Notes: generated from the letters alone by a model not told the origin. A stretch of DNA of 64,000 nucleotides from Achromobacter xylosoxidans (GCF_001457475.1 NZ_LN831029.1:3038001-3102000); one strand, 5' to 3'. Shown: positions 34,160-43,481, counted from the stretch's first letter. A program made the numbers and translations.

Positions 34160-35107
34160 ATGAAGATCCCCTTGTTGATATTGATAGACAGCGTGCACGA
34201 TTTCCTGCCCGCGATCGAAGACCGTGGCTTTCGCTGCATCCTCGCCACCACGCCAGAGGAACGTGCCCGCGCCATTCGTGACCATGCGGACGAGATCCGG
34301 GTCGTGCTGACCCGCGGGGCCACCGGCTTTCGCGTCGACGAGATGGCGGCGCTGCCCCGGCTGTCGTTGATCTGTTCGCTGGGCGTCGGCTTCGAGAACA
34401 TCGACCTGGCCGCCGCTCGCGCGCGCGGGGTGCAGGTCACGCACGGTCCCGGCGCCAACGCCACCTCGGTGGCCGACCATGCCATGGCCCTGCTGCTGGG
34501 CGTGGCGCGGCACCTCCCGCAGGCCGACGCCTGGGTGCGCCAGGGACACTGGAGCGGGTTCATGGGACCGCAGGTATCGGGCAAGCGCCTGGGCATCCTG
34601 GGCCTGGGCAGCATCGGCCTGGAAATCGCCCGGCGCGGCGCCAATGGCTTCGGCATGACGGTGGGGTATTACAGCCGGCGGGCGCGGCCCGATTGCGGTT
34701 ATGCGTACTACGACAGCCCGAGGGCGCTGGCCGAGGCCAGCGATTTTCTGGTGGTCGCCACGCCCGGCGGCGCCGAAACGCGCCACCTGGTGGACGCCGC
34801 GGTGCTCGACGCGCTCGGGCCGCAAGGCTATCTGGTGAACATCGCCCGCGGTAGCGTGGTCGATACCGATGCGCTGATCGCCGCGCTGGCCGGCCGCCGT
34901 ATCGCCGGCGCCGGATTGGACGTGGTGGAAGGCGAGCCGGTGGTGCCGCCGGCGCTGCTGGCGCTGGACAACGTGGTGTTGACGCCGCACAGCGCCGGAC
35001 GTTCGCCCGAGGCGGTGTCGGCGACGGTGGCCCTGTTCCTGGAAAATGCCGGCGCGCATTTCGCCGGCCAGGCCGTGCTGACGCCGGTGCCCCCGCCTCG
35101 CGGCTGA
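34160..35107 (+). CDS. D-2-hydroxyacid dehydrogenase
   Basis: A 315-residue member of the D-isomer-specific 2-hydroxyacid dehydrogenase family. The NAD(P)-binding motif is GILGLGSIGLEIARRG. The catalytic triad is visible: Arg in NIARGSVVDTDAL, Glu in DVVEGEP and His in LTPHSAGRSP. The substrate could be glyoxylate, hydroxypyruvate or another 2-keto acid. It faces away from the PepSY gene across 110 bp. Confidence 0.9.
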   Translation: MKIPLLILIDSVHDFLPAIEDRGFRCILATTPEERARAIRDHADEIRVVLTRGATGFRVDEMAALPRLSLICSLGVGFENIDLAAARARGVQVTHGPGANATSVADHAMALLLGVARHLPQADAWVRQGHWSGFMGPQVSGKRLGILGLGSIGLEIARRGANGFGMTVGYYSRRARPDCGYAYYDSPRALAEASDFLVVATPGGAETRHLVDAAVLDALGPQGYLVNIARGSVVDTDALIAALAGRRIAGAGLDVVEGEPVVPPALLALDNVVLTPHSAGRSPEAVSATVALFLENAGAHFAGQAVLTPVPPPRG

Positions 35108-35132
35108 CGCGGCGCGGGCGCGCGGCCCGGGA

Positions 35133-35969
35133 TCAATGCGAGAACATGATCGGCACGGTCATGCTCTTGAGGATCGACGCGGTGGCGCCGCCCATCGCCC
35201 ATTCGCGGAATTTGCTGTGGCCGTAGGCGCCCATGACGACCAGGTCGGCGCTGTAGTCGGCCGCCGCGTTCAGGATGGTGCCGCCCACGCCCACGCCCTT
35301 GATGTCGCGGCGCGCGTGATCCGGAGCCGGCATGCCCTGGGCGATGCAATAGGTGGCCAGGTCCTCGAACGGCACCGCTTCCTCCTTGCGGGTGGCGGCG
35401 CCTTCGTCCATGGTCAGCACCACCAGATGCGCGGCCAGGCGCAGCAGCGGCGCGGCATCGGCCAGCGCCCGCGCGGCCTCGCGGCTGCCGTCCCAGCAAT
35501 ACAGGACGCGATCGCCGATCACGGGGAAGTCGCCGCTGGACGGCACCACCAGCACCGGCCGGCCGGCGGCCAGCAGCGTTTGCTCGACGAATTCGTTTTC
35601 GTGCGCGGCCTCGATGTCCTCGCGGTTCTGCTGGCTGACGACCAGCAGATCGCTGGTGCGGCCAAGCAGCGCCACGCTGGCGCTGGGCGAACTGGCGCCG
35701 GCGCGCACCACGGCCGGCACGTCGGCCGCGGCGGCGGCTTCGAGGAAGGCGTTCTGCACCGCGCCGCGATTCTGCGCCTGCAGGTCACGCATCACATCGA
35801 GGGTCCGCGACATCATCACGGATTCACCGTAGTAATACTGCAGGGGCGCGGAACTGGCGTAGATGCCGACCAATTCGGCCTTGTGGCGCCTGGCCAGGGC
35901 CAGGGCCACCGCGGTGCGGCGGGGGCAATCGAATCCGTGGTCCAGGTGGACGGAAATGCGGCGGTACAT
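35133..35969 (-). CDS. Universal stress protein (UspA family, tandem-length)
   Basis: From ATG 35969, with AAAAGGAGG just upstream, the protein has 278 residues, about twice a single Usp domain. The N-terminal half starts YRRISVHLDHG. The C-terminal half ends with the ATP-binding pattern GTILNAAADYSADLVVMGAYGHSKFREWAMGGATASIL. Binding of nucleotides under stress is the family role. It lies on the strand opposite the dehydrogenase gene and converges with it. Confidence 0.9.
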   Translation of the reverse strand: MYRRISVHLDHGFDCPRRTAVALALARRHKAELVGIYASSAPLQYYYGESVMMSRTLDVMRDLQAQNRGAVQNAFLEAAAAADVPAVVRAGASSPSASVALLGRTSDLLVVSQQNREDIEAAHENEFVEQTLLAAGRPVLVVPSSGDFPVIGDRVLYCWDGSREAARALADAAPLLRLAAHLVVLTMDEGAATRKEEAVPFEDLATYCIAQGMPAPDHARRDIKGVGVGGTILNAAADYSADLVVMGAYGHSKFREWAMGGATASILKSMTVPIMFSH

Positions 35970-36096
35970 GGCGGCCTCCTTTTGAGTGCGGTAGGCCTCC
36001 ATCGTTGCGCGTTCCCGCGCCAACGCCCTTGATGGGCGTCAACCGGTCCGCAGTTTGCAAGCGTTGCCGCAACCCGCGGGCGCGGCGGCGCCGGGA

Positions 36097-38220
36097 TCAG
36101 GCCTGCTGCACCCGGTCGCGCAGTTGCCGCACCTGGCGCGCCTGCTGCGCGATGCGTTCGAGCGGCCCGGCCAATGTGGGCGCGGCCGCGGCCACCGCGG
36201 CGGGCAAGGCCAGCTGGCGGATGGCGACGGCCGGTTCGGGTTCCTGCGGATGCAGCGCATGCGCCAGCGCCAGGCCGTAGTCGCGCAGGGCCGGCGCGGC
36301 AGGGCTGTCCGGGGGCAGCGGCGGCTGGATCTCCAGCACCGTGCCGGCCGCGGTCACCCGGCGCATCGCGTTCAACAGATTGACGGCGGTATCCACCTTG
36401 CGGTCGCGATGCACGGGATTCTGTTGCAGCCGCTGCAAGGACGCCTCGGCGTTGTCCGCCGACAGGCAGGCCTGGCGGCGCAGGCCCACAATGTCGCCGG
36501 CCGCCCCGGCGCCGCTCTTGGCGCGGATCAGCGCCAGCGCGTAGGCGGCATGGTGTTCCAGCGCGCGGCTGAGCGCGCCCGCCAGTTGGCGGGGTTCCTT
36601 TTCGGGCCATACCAGGAAACCGACCAGCAGCGCCAGCACCCCGCCCAGGACACTGTTGAAGGCCCGCAGCGCCGCCAGCATCGGTTCGTAGATGTCCGGT
36701 TGCTGGATGTGGCTGACCAGCACGAACTGCGAGGTCAGGAAGAACGTGAACAAGGCATAGTGGACAGTGCGCGCGGCGAAGGTGCCGAGCGCGATCGGCA
36801 GCACCGCCAATGCCACCGACAGCGGCGTGCTTAGCAGCAGTCCCAGCAGCGACGCGCCGATGGCGCCGGCCACGCTGCCGATCACCCGTTCGAGCGTGCG
36901 GCGCCAGGTGCCGGCGAAATAGGGTTGCAGGATGAACACCAGCGTCAGCGACATCCAATAGCCGTGATTGACCTCGAAGGTCCTGGACAGCGCCACCGCG
37001 ATGGTGGCGCCGATGCCCACGCGCAAGGCATGACGAAACGCGTCGGACTCGAAACGCAGGTTCTGCCGCAGGCTGCGCCACGCCAGCCGGGCCGGCGTGG
37101 CCGCGCGCGCCGCCGGCGCGGGCGCGACCGGGGCCCCGTCCCGCTCGAACAGCGCCTGCGCGATCGACTGGGCGGTCTGTTGCAGGCGGTCCAGGACCGG
37201 CACCATGGTCGCCAGGTCGGGGGCATGGGCCATGGCGGCTCCACGCAGCTCGTGCAGGCCGGCGCCGAAGTGGGCCAGCCGTTCGCGCAGGCATTCGGCC
37301 TGGCGCGCGTCGCCGACGTCCGAGGTGCTGGCGATGGCGTTGGCGACGCTGGCGTAGCGATGGAAGGCGTGCGACAGGTGGGCGCCGGCGGCGCGGCCGA
37401 GCCAGCGCGGCGCGTTCGACTCCAGCAGGTCGGCGGCGGCCACCAGGGCGATGAAGCTGTCTTCGGCGCTGTCGAGCAGATAGAACAATTGCTGGGCGCG
37501 GGTGCGCCGCGACGGGCGCGCATCCTGCACCTCGCGGATGCGCACGCGCGCCGCTTCCAGCGCGGCCCGCAGTGCGCTGCGCTGGGGCCGGGTGACCGCG
37601 CTCCAGGCTTGCGGACCGGCGGCCGGCGCCAGGCCCGAATACATGCGGGCCAGCGCGTCGGCGAAATCGGCCAGGCCACGATAACAGTGCGCGACCGCGT
37701 GGGTCGCGTCCTTCCAGGGACGGCGGCGCCACACCAGCGCGGTCATCAGGATCGCCCACAGCGCGCCGGCCACGAAGAACAAGGTGTACGACAGGCTGGC
37801 GGCAAGCGTGGGCGCGGGCAGTTCAGCCGCCACCACGAAGCCGGCCGACAGCAGGGTGCCGACAATGGCGGCCGCCGGCCCAAGCACGCGCAGCAGGCCG
37901 CCGAAGGTGCAGCAGGCGAAGGTCAAGGGCAACAACAGCCACAGATGACCGGCGCTGGCGCTGGCCAGGAAGCAGAACAACGCCCCGATCAGGCCCAGCG
38001 CCAGCATCGAGCCGGCGCGCTGGCGCAAGGGCCCGCCAGGATCGCCGAAGCAGGCCCAGAACGCGGCGATGGCGGTCCAGCCCAGCCGCGGCTCGTGCGC
38101 GAGCACGGCCAGGATCACGGGCGCGGCGCTGATGGCGGCGGCTTGCAGGGCATCCAGCCAGAGGACGTGGCGCAGCGAAAGGCGCCAACGGGATAGCAGG
38201 GTAGTCACGCGGGAAACCAC
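36097..38220 (-). CDS. FUSC-family inner-membrane transporter (YccS/AaeB-like)
   Basis: The 707-residue protein has two blocks of membrane helices (about 25-165 and 400-530), each followed by a large cytoplasmic helical domain. This is the FUSC/YccS layout. The second block contains GYWMSLTLVFILQPYFAGTWRRTLERVIGSVAGA, a conserved FUSC motif. Relatives export aromatic acids or fusaric acid. No membrane-fusion partner is adjacent, which favours the YccS type. Confidence 0.88.
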   Translation of the reverse strand: MVSRVTTLLSRWRLSLRHVLWLDALQAAAISAAPVILAVLAHEPRLGWTAIAAFWACFGDPGGPLRQRAGSMLALGLIGALFCFLASASAGHLWLLLPLTFACCTFGGLLRVLGPAAAIVGTLLSAGFVVAAELPAPTLAASLSYTLFFVAGALWAILMTALVWRRRPWKDATHAVAHCYRGLADFADALARMYSGLAPAAGPQAWSAVTRPQRSALRAALEAARVRIREVQDARPSRRTRAQQLFYLLDSAEDSFIALVAAADLLESNAPRWLGRAAGAHLSHAFHRYASVANAIASTSDVGDARQAECLRERLAHFGAGLHELRGAAMAHAPDLATMVPVLDRLQQTAQSIAQALFERDGAPVAPAPAARAATPARLAWRSLRQNLRFESDAFRHALRVGIGATIAVALSRTFEVNHGYWMSLTLVFILQPYFAGTWRRTLERVIGSVAGAIGASLLGLLLSTPLSVALAVLPIALGTFAARTVHYALFTFFLTSQFVLVSHIQQPDIYEPMLAALRAFNSVLGGVLALLVGFLVWPEKEPRQLAGALSRALEHHAAYALALIRAKSGAGAAGDIVGLRRQACLSADNAEASLQRLQQNPVHRDRKVDTAVNLLNAMRRVTAAGTVLEIQPPLPPDSPAAPALRDYGLALAHALHPQEPEPAVAIRQLALPAAVAAAAPTLAGPLERIAQQARQVRQLRDRVQQA

Positions 38221-38563
38221 GAATGGACGATAGTCCGCAATGGCGGAAAAGGCGCAACGCTACCATGTCGACAAGGCGAAATCGCAAAGAAATATTCGAG
38301 CGTCCGAATAATGCGATTTTCATGAATCCTTCGCCTTGAATACTACTGGTTACATATATGTGACTTTGGCGCCGCACAGGCGCAGAATTGCCTGGAGTAA
38401 ATGCGCAAAATCGCATAAAAAAACATTGGCGATCGAATACGCTGGGTAGTACACGAGCCGGTAAGCATATTCCTGCAGGCCGAATGTGAATACTCATGTC
38501 CAATGCGCCCCGTTATGCGCCCGGACAGCGCAGGTCATATTCCGGGGTGCTTCAGGAGCGAAC
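38221..38563. promoter_or_regulatory. AT-rich regulatory region with nested palindromes before an EAL gene
   Basis: No gene is seen. At 38273-38337, AAGGCGAA...TTCGCCTT encloses ATCGCA...TGCGAT and TATTCG...CGAATA, a nested hairpin about 65 nt long. At 38349-38364, GTTACATATATGTGAC is a 16-bp palindrome with one mismatched pair. AAATCGCA occurs at 38279, inverted at 38312 and again at 38408. The base composition is clearly lower in GC than the flanks. CAGGAG before the ATG at 38564 is the ribosome-binding site. Confidence 0.55.
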
Positions 38564-39469
38564 ATGACGCCAACCGACGAGGCTTCCACAAGCTCGGTGG
38601 TGAGCGACCAGGAAGTCGCCGCCATGATTTCAGGCAAAGACGGCCTGCGGGTGTTGCTGCAACCGCAGGTCGACCTGCTGACCGGCCGCATCGTTTCGGC
38701 CGAGGCGCTGGCGCGCTGGCAGCATCCCAAGCTGGGCATCGTGATGCCCGCCGAGTTCGTGCCCGCCGTCAACCGGCTCGGGCTTGACAGGACGCTGTTC
38801 GAGCGGGTCGCGCAGCGCGTCATCGACATGTTGCAGACCATGCGGCGCGCCGGCATGGCGGTTCCCATTGCAATCAATGCCCCGGCGTCGACGCTGTCGG
38901 ACGAGCGCGCGGTCGAATTCCTGCTGGGCCGCATCCATGCCGCCGAACTGCCGGCTTCGCTGCTGCGGGTCGAGTTGACCGAAGACCAGCCCATCAAGGA
39001 ACTGGAGGCGTTGCGTGCGACCCTGGAAAAGCTGGAACAGGCCGGTTGCGAGGTCAGCCTGGACGATTTCGGCACCGGCCACGCCTCCCTGAAACTGCTG
39101 TCGGCCATTCCGTTGTCCGAGGTCAAGATCGACCAGTATTTCGTCACCCGGATGCGGCGCAGCGCGGTGGCGTTCGAGGTGCTGCGCACGGCCGCGGAAC
39201 TGGCCACGCGGATGGGCTGGCGGGTGGTGGCCGAGGGCGTCGAGAACGTTGCCGACATTCCCGCCCTGCGGGCTGCCGGCTGCCGCTACGGGCAGGGCTA
39301 CGCCCTGGGCCGGCCGATGCCGCTGGATGACCTGATGACGCGGTTGCGTGTCCAGCGCGACCGAGGCGAACCGCTGGCCGCGCCCGCCACCTATGCCTCG
39401 GCCTGGCTGGACGCCTTCGATCCGCAGGACGCCGAGGCCGGCCTGCCGGCGCACGTCACCACGCAATAA
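38564..39469 (+). CDS. EAL-domain c-di-GMP phosphodiesterase
   Basis: The 301-residue protein is almost only an EAL domain. The motifs SAEALARW, IAINAPAST, VELTEDQP, LDDFGTG, EVKIDQYF, VAEGVEN and GQGYALGRPMP are all present, so it should be catalytic. The start at ATG 38564 has CAGGAG; a longer frame from 38486 lacks support. It is closely similar to the EAL part of the REC-EAL protein at 11.5-12.8 kb but has no receiver. An elaborate upstream region suggests transcriptional control. Confidence 0.92.
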   Translation: MTPTDEASTSSVVSDQEVAAMISGKDGLRVLLQPQVDLLTGRIVSAEALARWQHPKLGIVMPAEFVPAVNRLGLDRTLFERVAQRVIDMLQTMRRAGMAVPIAINAPASTLSDERAVEFLLGRIHAAELPASLLRVELTEDQPIKELEALRATLEKLEQAGCEVSLDDFGTGHASLKLLSAIPLSEVKIDQYFVTRMRRSAVAFEVLRTAAELATRMGWRVVAEGVENVADIPALRAAGCRYGQGYALGRPMPLDDLMTRLRVQRDRGEPLAAPATYASAWLDAFDPQDAEAGLPAHVTTQ

Positions 39470-39586
39470 GGCCGCGGCAGTCGCGCCGCGTCCGGTCTTT
39501 CCCGCGCCTGCGCGCCGTGCCGCCTTTTCTGCCCACTGCCGCCAAAATTCCCCACAGCCGCTGACGGCGCAAGGGGCGGGGGGGCC

Positions 39587-39601
39587 GGGCACGCCAGTTG
39601 C
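39587..39601 (+). promoter_or_regulatory. Sigma-54 promoter for the Gln-rich miniprotein
   Basis: GGGCACGCCAGTTGC matches GGCACG-N4-TTGC exactly and ends 45 nt before the start codon at 39647. It lies outside the main cluster, 8 kb from the nearest other motif. Confidence 0.8.
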
Positions 39602-39646
39602 TGGCAAGTCCCTGGCGGAATGGTTCCGCCTCTCAGGAGACTTGCG

Positions 39647-39829
39647 ATGGCAAACCCCAATCAGCCCGACCAGCAAAAGCAGCAGCAAAAGCAGCAATCC
39701 CAGGAAAATCCGCAGCACCGCGACCGTTCTCAGGGGCAGCAGCCTGGCGGCCAGCAGGTGGACAAGGACCGTGGCCAGGGCCAACAGCCGGGCCAGCAGG
39801 GCGGCCAGCGTTCGCAGACGCAGCGTTGA
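39647..39829 (+). CDS. Gln/Gly-rich disordered miniprotein, 60 residues
   Basis: CAGGAGA precedes ATG 39647. The product is mostly Gln, Gly, Asp, Arg and Pro (MANPNQPDQQKQQQKQQ...), hydrophilic and without fold, in the style of desiccation- or stress-induced hydrophilins. The composition and the -24/-12 promoter link it to the small proteins at 26-32 kb. Confidence 0.7.
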   Translation: MANPNQPDQQKQQQKQQSQENPQHRDRSQGQQPGGQQVDKDRGQGQQPGQQGGQRSQTQR

Positions 39830-40156
39830 CACCCTGAACCCGGGTATACCGGTTTTTGCGGAACAAGCCTGGCACAGGCCGGTGCGCCCACCGGCGCACT
39901 CGAGTCGTGACGATGCCCGCGCAACCCGTGCTGCGCGGGCATCGTCTTGTCCGCGAGCACCGTGCCGCCGGCGGCGCATCGCGCCTCTGGCGGCGGCACG
40001 GCGCCGCGCCGCCCTGGATGGTCCACGCATACCGGTGATGCCATCCGCCTTGCGCCATGCGCGGCCCGTCGTTAAGGTGCCAGGGCAGGGCCGCTCCAAG
40101 GCCCGCCGCCACGCGATCGCGCAGCGGCCATCGACAGAACGAGACACTCCATCGCC
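39830..40156. other. Intergenic region with two hairpins
   Basis: No gene is recognised. It holds the terminator at 39909-39946 and a second hairpin with arms CCGTGCCGCC (39960-39969) and GGCGGCACGG (39992-40001). The remainder should hold the promoter of the AsmA-like gene, but no clear element is visible. Confidence 0.5.
39909..39946 (+). terminator. 15-bp stem terminator-like hairpin
   Basis: GACGATGCCCGCGCA and its perfect complement TGCGCGGGCATCGTC flank an 8-nt loop, followed by TTGT. It is 79 bp after the miniprotein stop. Confidence 0.65.
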
Positions 40157-41254
40157 ATGAATGCCGCCACGCCGCGCCGCCGCTCGCTCCTGGGCAAGGT
40201 CCTCGTCATCCTCCTGGCGGCCGCCGTGCTGCTGGCCGTGCTGGCCTGGGTCGGCACCCGGGTGGCGGAGCGGCGCATCGCCGGCCTGCTGGGGCCGCGC
40301 GCGCAGGTTGGCGAGGTGCGGCTGGGCTTCAACGAGGTGGTGTTGACGGACGTGAGGATTGCCGGCGCCGCGGGCATGGCGCCAGCCAGCGCGCGGCGGG
40401 TGGTGGCGGAACCCGAATGGCGCTCGCTGCTGGGGCAGGTCGCCGTCTTTCGCCGCATCACCGTGCAAGGTTTCGATTTTGCGGTGCTGCGCGGCGCCGA
40501 CGGCGACATGCAGATTTCGCCGGCGTTGCAGGCCGCCCTGCGTGAAGGTCACGGCGGCGACGCCGCGGCGCGGGGCCGGCGGCCGCTGCGGGCCGATGCC
40601 GTCATCCTGGAGGAAGGCCGGCTGGATTTCATCGACGCCGCCGTTGCCACGCCGCCGCATCGCATTGCCTTCGACCACGTCTCGGCGCGCCTGCAACCGC
40701 TGGTGTTGCCCGCCAACGACCAGCGCAGCGACATCACGTTCCAGGGCGCGGTGCGCGACAACCGCGGCGGCGCGTCCACGGTGCAGGCCAACGGCACATT
40801 GACGCTCGGCGGCAGCGATGCCGACATCACGGTGGCGGTGCGCAACATGGACGTCCGTCACGCCGCGCCATACCTGGCCGGCAACGGCGCGGGATCGCTG
40901 TCCGGCGGCGCGATGGACCTGGACATGCGCACCACCATCGCCCGGCGCCAACTGGAGGCGTCGGGCGTGGTGGCGCTGCGCGACCTGGCATTCAGCGGCG
41001 ACGGTTCGCTGTTTTCGTTGCCGCGCAAAGCCGTGCTGGCGGCGCTGGAGAATCGCAAGGGAGTCCTGCGTATGGAATTCAAGCTTTCCGGCAGCCTGGA
41101 CAACCCCAAGTTTTCGGCCTCGCGCGGGTTCGCCGCGCAGATCGCGAGCGGCTTCGGCCGCGCCATCGGCGTGGGGGCCGAAGGCGCGGCCGGGGGCGTT
41201 GCCGGCGCGGTGAAAGACCTGGGCGACGCGATTTCCGACCTGTTCACCCAATGA
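40157..41254 (+). CDS. AsmA-like/DUF748 periplasmic protein
   Basis: One N-terminal membrane helix (LLGKVLVILLAAAVLLAVLAWVGTRVAE) precedes about 320 residues of mainly beta structure (VVLTDVRIAG, ITVQGFDFAVLRG, LEEGRLDFIDAAV, FQGAVRDNRGG), as in AsmA/DUF748 proteins involved in outer-membrane lipid homeostasis. It ends in a Gly/Ala-rich stretch and DLFTQ. The ribosome-binding site is weak. It converges with the TonB receptor gene, whose stop codon follows directly (1 bp between the genes). Confidence 0.75.
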   Translation: MNAATPRRRSLLGKVLVILLAAAVLLAVLAWVGTRVAERRIAGLLGPRAQVGEVRLGFNEVVLTDVRIAGAAGMAPASARRVVAEPEWRSLLGQVAVFRRITVQGFDFAVLRGADGDMQISPALQAALREGHGGDAAARGRRPLRADAVILEEGRLDFIDAAVATPPHRIAFDHVSARLQPLVLPANDQRSDITFQGAVRDNRGGASTVQANGTLTLGGSDADITVAVRNMDVRHAAPYLAGNGAGSLSGGAMDLDMRTTIARRQLEASGVVALRDLAFSGDGSLFSLPRKAVLAALENRKGVLRMEFKLSGSLDNPKFSASRGFAAQIASGFGRAIGVGAEGAAGGVAGAVKDLGDAISDLFTQ

Positions 41255-41255
41255 G

Positions 41256-43433
41256 TCAGAAGCGGTAGTTCGCGCTCAATTCCACCCGGCGGCCTTCGCC
41301 CAGCAGCCACTGCGTCTGGTTGTAGTAGGCCGTCTCGGCGTACTGTCGATCGAACACGTTGAATGCCCGCAACGCCAGGCTCAAGTCGCGGCGCGGTTCC
41401 CATTGCAGGGCCAGGTTGGTGGTGGTGTAGCCGGCCATTTCCAGCCGGTTGGCGGCGTCGGCGTAGCGCTTGCCGACGTAGCGCAGGCCGGCGCTGGCGG
41501 TCCATTGCGGCGCGAATTTCCAGCTGACCCAGGCGTTGGCCACGCGTTGCGGCACGTCGGTCGGCACATTGCCGGCGCGCGACACGGCGACGCCGTTGAC
41601 CGATTCGCTGAAATCGTCATAGCGAGCCCGCAGCACGGCCGCGTTCAGGTCGACACGCCAAGCCGGCGTCAGTTCGACCCCCAGCGTGGCTTCCAGGCCG
41701 CGCGAGGACTGCTTGCCGACCTGGATGCGCAACGCGGGGTCATTGGGATCGCGGCTCACCAGGTGATCCTTGCGGATATGGTAGGCGGCCAGGGTCCACT
41801 GGCCCTTGTCGTCCCAGAACGTCTGCTTCAGGCCGACTTCCACCTGGCGTCCCTTGGACAACTCGAAGTCCTTGTTCGCCGGCGACAGCAACAACAGGCT
41901 GCCGACCGGGTCGGCGGCTTCGGCATACTGGCCGTAGACGGACAGGGTGGGCAGCAGGTCGTAGACCGTGCCGACGCGCCAGCCGACATTGTTGAACGTG
42001 GTGTCGAAGGCGGTCTGGCCGGCCACCAGGTCGCGCCGCTTCAGGTCGATGTGGTCATAGCGCAAGCCCGCCAGCACCGACCAGCCGGGTGTCAGCATCA
42101 GCCGGTCTTCGGCGAACAGGGCGTACTGGTCGGCGGTGTTGCGGTAGCGCGGCGTGGTGCCGGCGAGGTTGATGAAGCGGCCGTGGTCGACATCGTACGG
42201 ATCCACCAGCGAGGTGCCCGAGTACGGCGAATTGTTGGTGTGCTTGAACGAGGCGTGGTTCAGCTCGAATCCGACCGCCACTTTGTTCGCAAGGCCGAAG
42301 AGATGGCCGTCGAAGGCGGCGTCGGTGACCGTGCCGACCTGCTGCTGGTCGTGGCGGATATCGGTGTACGCGCTGCGCTGGATCAGGCCGCTGGCGGGTT
42401 GCCAGGTGTAGTTCTCGGCGTCGCGATAGTCGCGGTCGCTGCCGATGTAGTAGACGCGGCTGCGCACGCGGGCTGCCGGGTTGGGCGACCATTCGGCCTT
42501 CAGCTCGGTGCGGTTGTCGCGGTAGATGATCTTGCTGTCGGCCACGTTGTAGTTCTGGCGCCGCAGGCCGTAGTCGATCCTGCCGTCGATCAGCGGGGTG
42601 CCGAAGTAACGTGTCGGCTCCTGCCAGGCGTAGGCCTGTGTCAGCGTGAAATTCAGGTCGGGCGAGACGTCCAGGCGCAACGCCGCGGTCACGGCGAAAT
42701 CGCGCGAGTCGCCCAGGCTGAGGCCGGAATCGGTATGGTTGCCGCTGATGTCGAGCCGGTACGACCACTTGTCATCGAGCGCGCCGCCACTGCCCAAGCC
42801 CAGGCGCTGCGTGTCGTGGGTGCCGACGGTGGTCTGGATTTCGTTCTCGATCGGGCCGCGGGTCGGCTTCTTGGGAATCACGTTGACCACGCCGCCGATG
42901 GCGCCCTCGCCATACAGCACCGAGGCCGGGCCGCGCAGGACTTCGATGCGGTCGACTGCCCAGGGATCGTAGAGGAAGGTCTGGCCGACGCCGCCGAACT
43001 GGCGCACGCCGTCGTACAACTGCGCAACGGAGTTCGAATCGGTGAAACCGCGCGACGACAGCGACGAGCCGCCGTTGCCGGGATGGCGCATGGCGCTGAG
43101 GCCGGCGGCCTGCGTGATGGCATCGGTGACGGTGACCGCGCCGCGCGCGCGCAGTTGTTCGTTGTCCAGGATTTCGATGCTGGCCGGGGTATCGAAAGGC
43201 CGCAGGCCCAGCAGCGTGCCCGTGCTGGCCGGCTCGAGCAGGGTGGGCGCGGGAGCATCGGCGGACACGGCGATGGCGGGCAGGGTGGCGACGTCGCGCG
43301 GCGTGGACGCAGCGGGGGGTGAAGAAGAGGGAGGCGTGGATTGCGCCTGCGCGACGGGGGCGCAGGCGAGCGTGGCCCAGACGGCCAGGCGCCGTGTCAG
43401 GACGCGCGGCGTCCTGGCGGGGGAATGGAACAT
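41256..43433 (-). CDS. TonB-dependent outer-membrane receptor, siderophore type
   Basis: The 725-residue protein has a signal peptide (MFHSPARTPRVLTRRLAVWATLACAPVAQA). The plug domain contains RPFDTPASIEILD, SSLSSRGFTDSNSVAQLYDGVRQ and RIEVLRGPASVLYGEGAIGGVVNVIPKKP, and a 22-strand barrel ends in ELSANYRF with terminal Phe. There is no N-terminal secretin/TonB signalling domain, so it is a transporter rather than a transducer. The ligand is unknown: ferric siderophore by similarity, though a DUF2946 neighbour raises copper as an alternative. It appears last in a minus-strand run from the ACT-like gene. Confidence 0.92.
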   Translation of the reverse strand: MFHSPARTPRVLTRRLAVWATLACAPVAQAQSTPPSSSPPAASTPRDVATLPAIAVSADAPAPTLLEPASTGTLLGLRPFDTPASIEILDNEQLRARGAVTVTDAITQAAGLSAMRHPGNGGSSLSSRGFTDSNSVAQLYDGVRQFGGVGQTFLYDPWAVDRIEVLRGPASVLYGEGAIGGVVNVIPKKPTRGPIENEIQTTVGTHDTQRLGLGSGGALDDKWSYRLDISGNHTDSGLSLGDSRDFAVTAALRLDVSPDLNFTLTQAYAWQEPTRYFGTPLIDGRIDYGLRRQNYNVADSKIIYRDNRTELKAEWSPNPAARVRSRVYYIGSDRDYRDAENYTWQPASGLIQRSAYTDIRHDQQQVGTVTDAAFDGHLFGLANKVAVGFELNHASFKHTNNSPYSGTSLVDPYDVDHGRFINLAGTTPRYRNTADQYALFAEDRLMLTPGWSVLAGLRYDHIDLKRRDLVAGQTAFDTTFNNVGWRVGTVYDLLPTLSVYGQYAEAADPVGSLLLLSPANKDFELSKGRQVEVGLKQTFWDDKGQWTLAAYHIRKDHLVSRDPNDPALRIQVGKQSSRGLEATLGVELTPAWRVDLNAAVLRARYDDFSESVNGVAVSRAGNVPTDVPQRVANAWVSWKFAPQWTASAGLRYVGKRYADAANRLEMAGYTTTNLALQWEPRRDLSLALRAFNVFDRQYAETAYYNQTQWLLGEGRRVELSANYRF

Positions 43434-43481
43434 GGAATTTCTCGGTAAGCCAATGAAGCCGCGCGTGGCGCGGCGGAGCGA

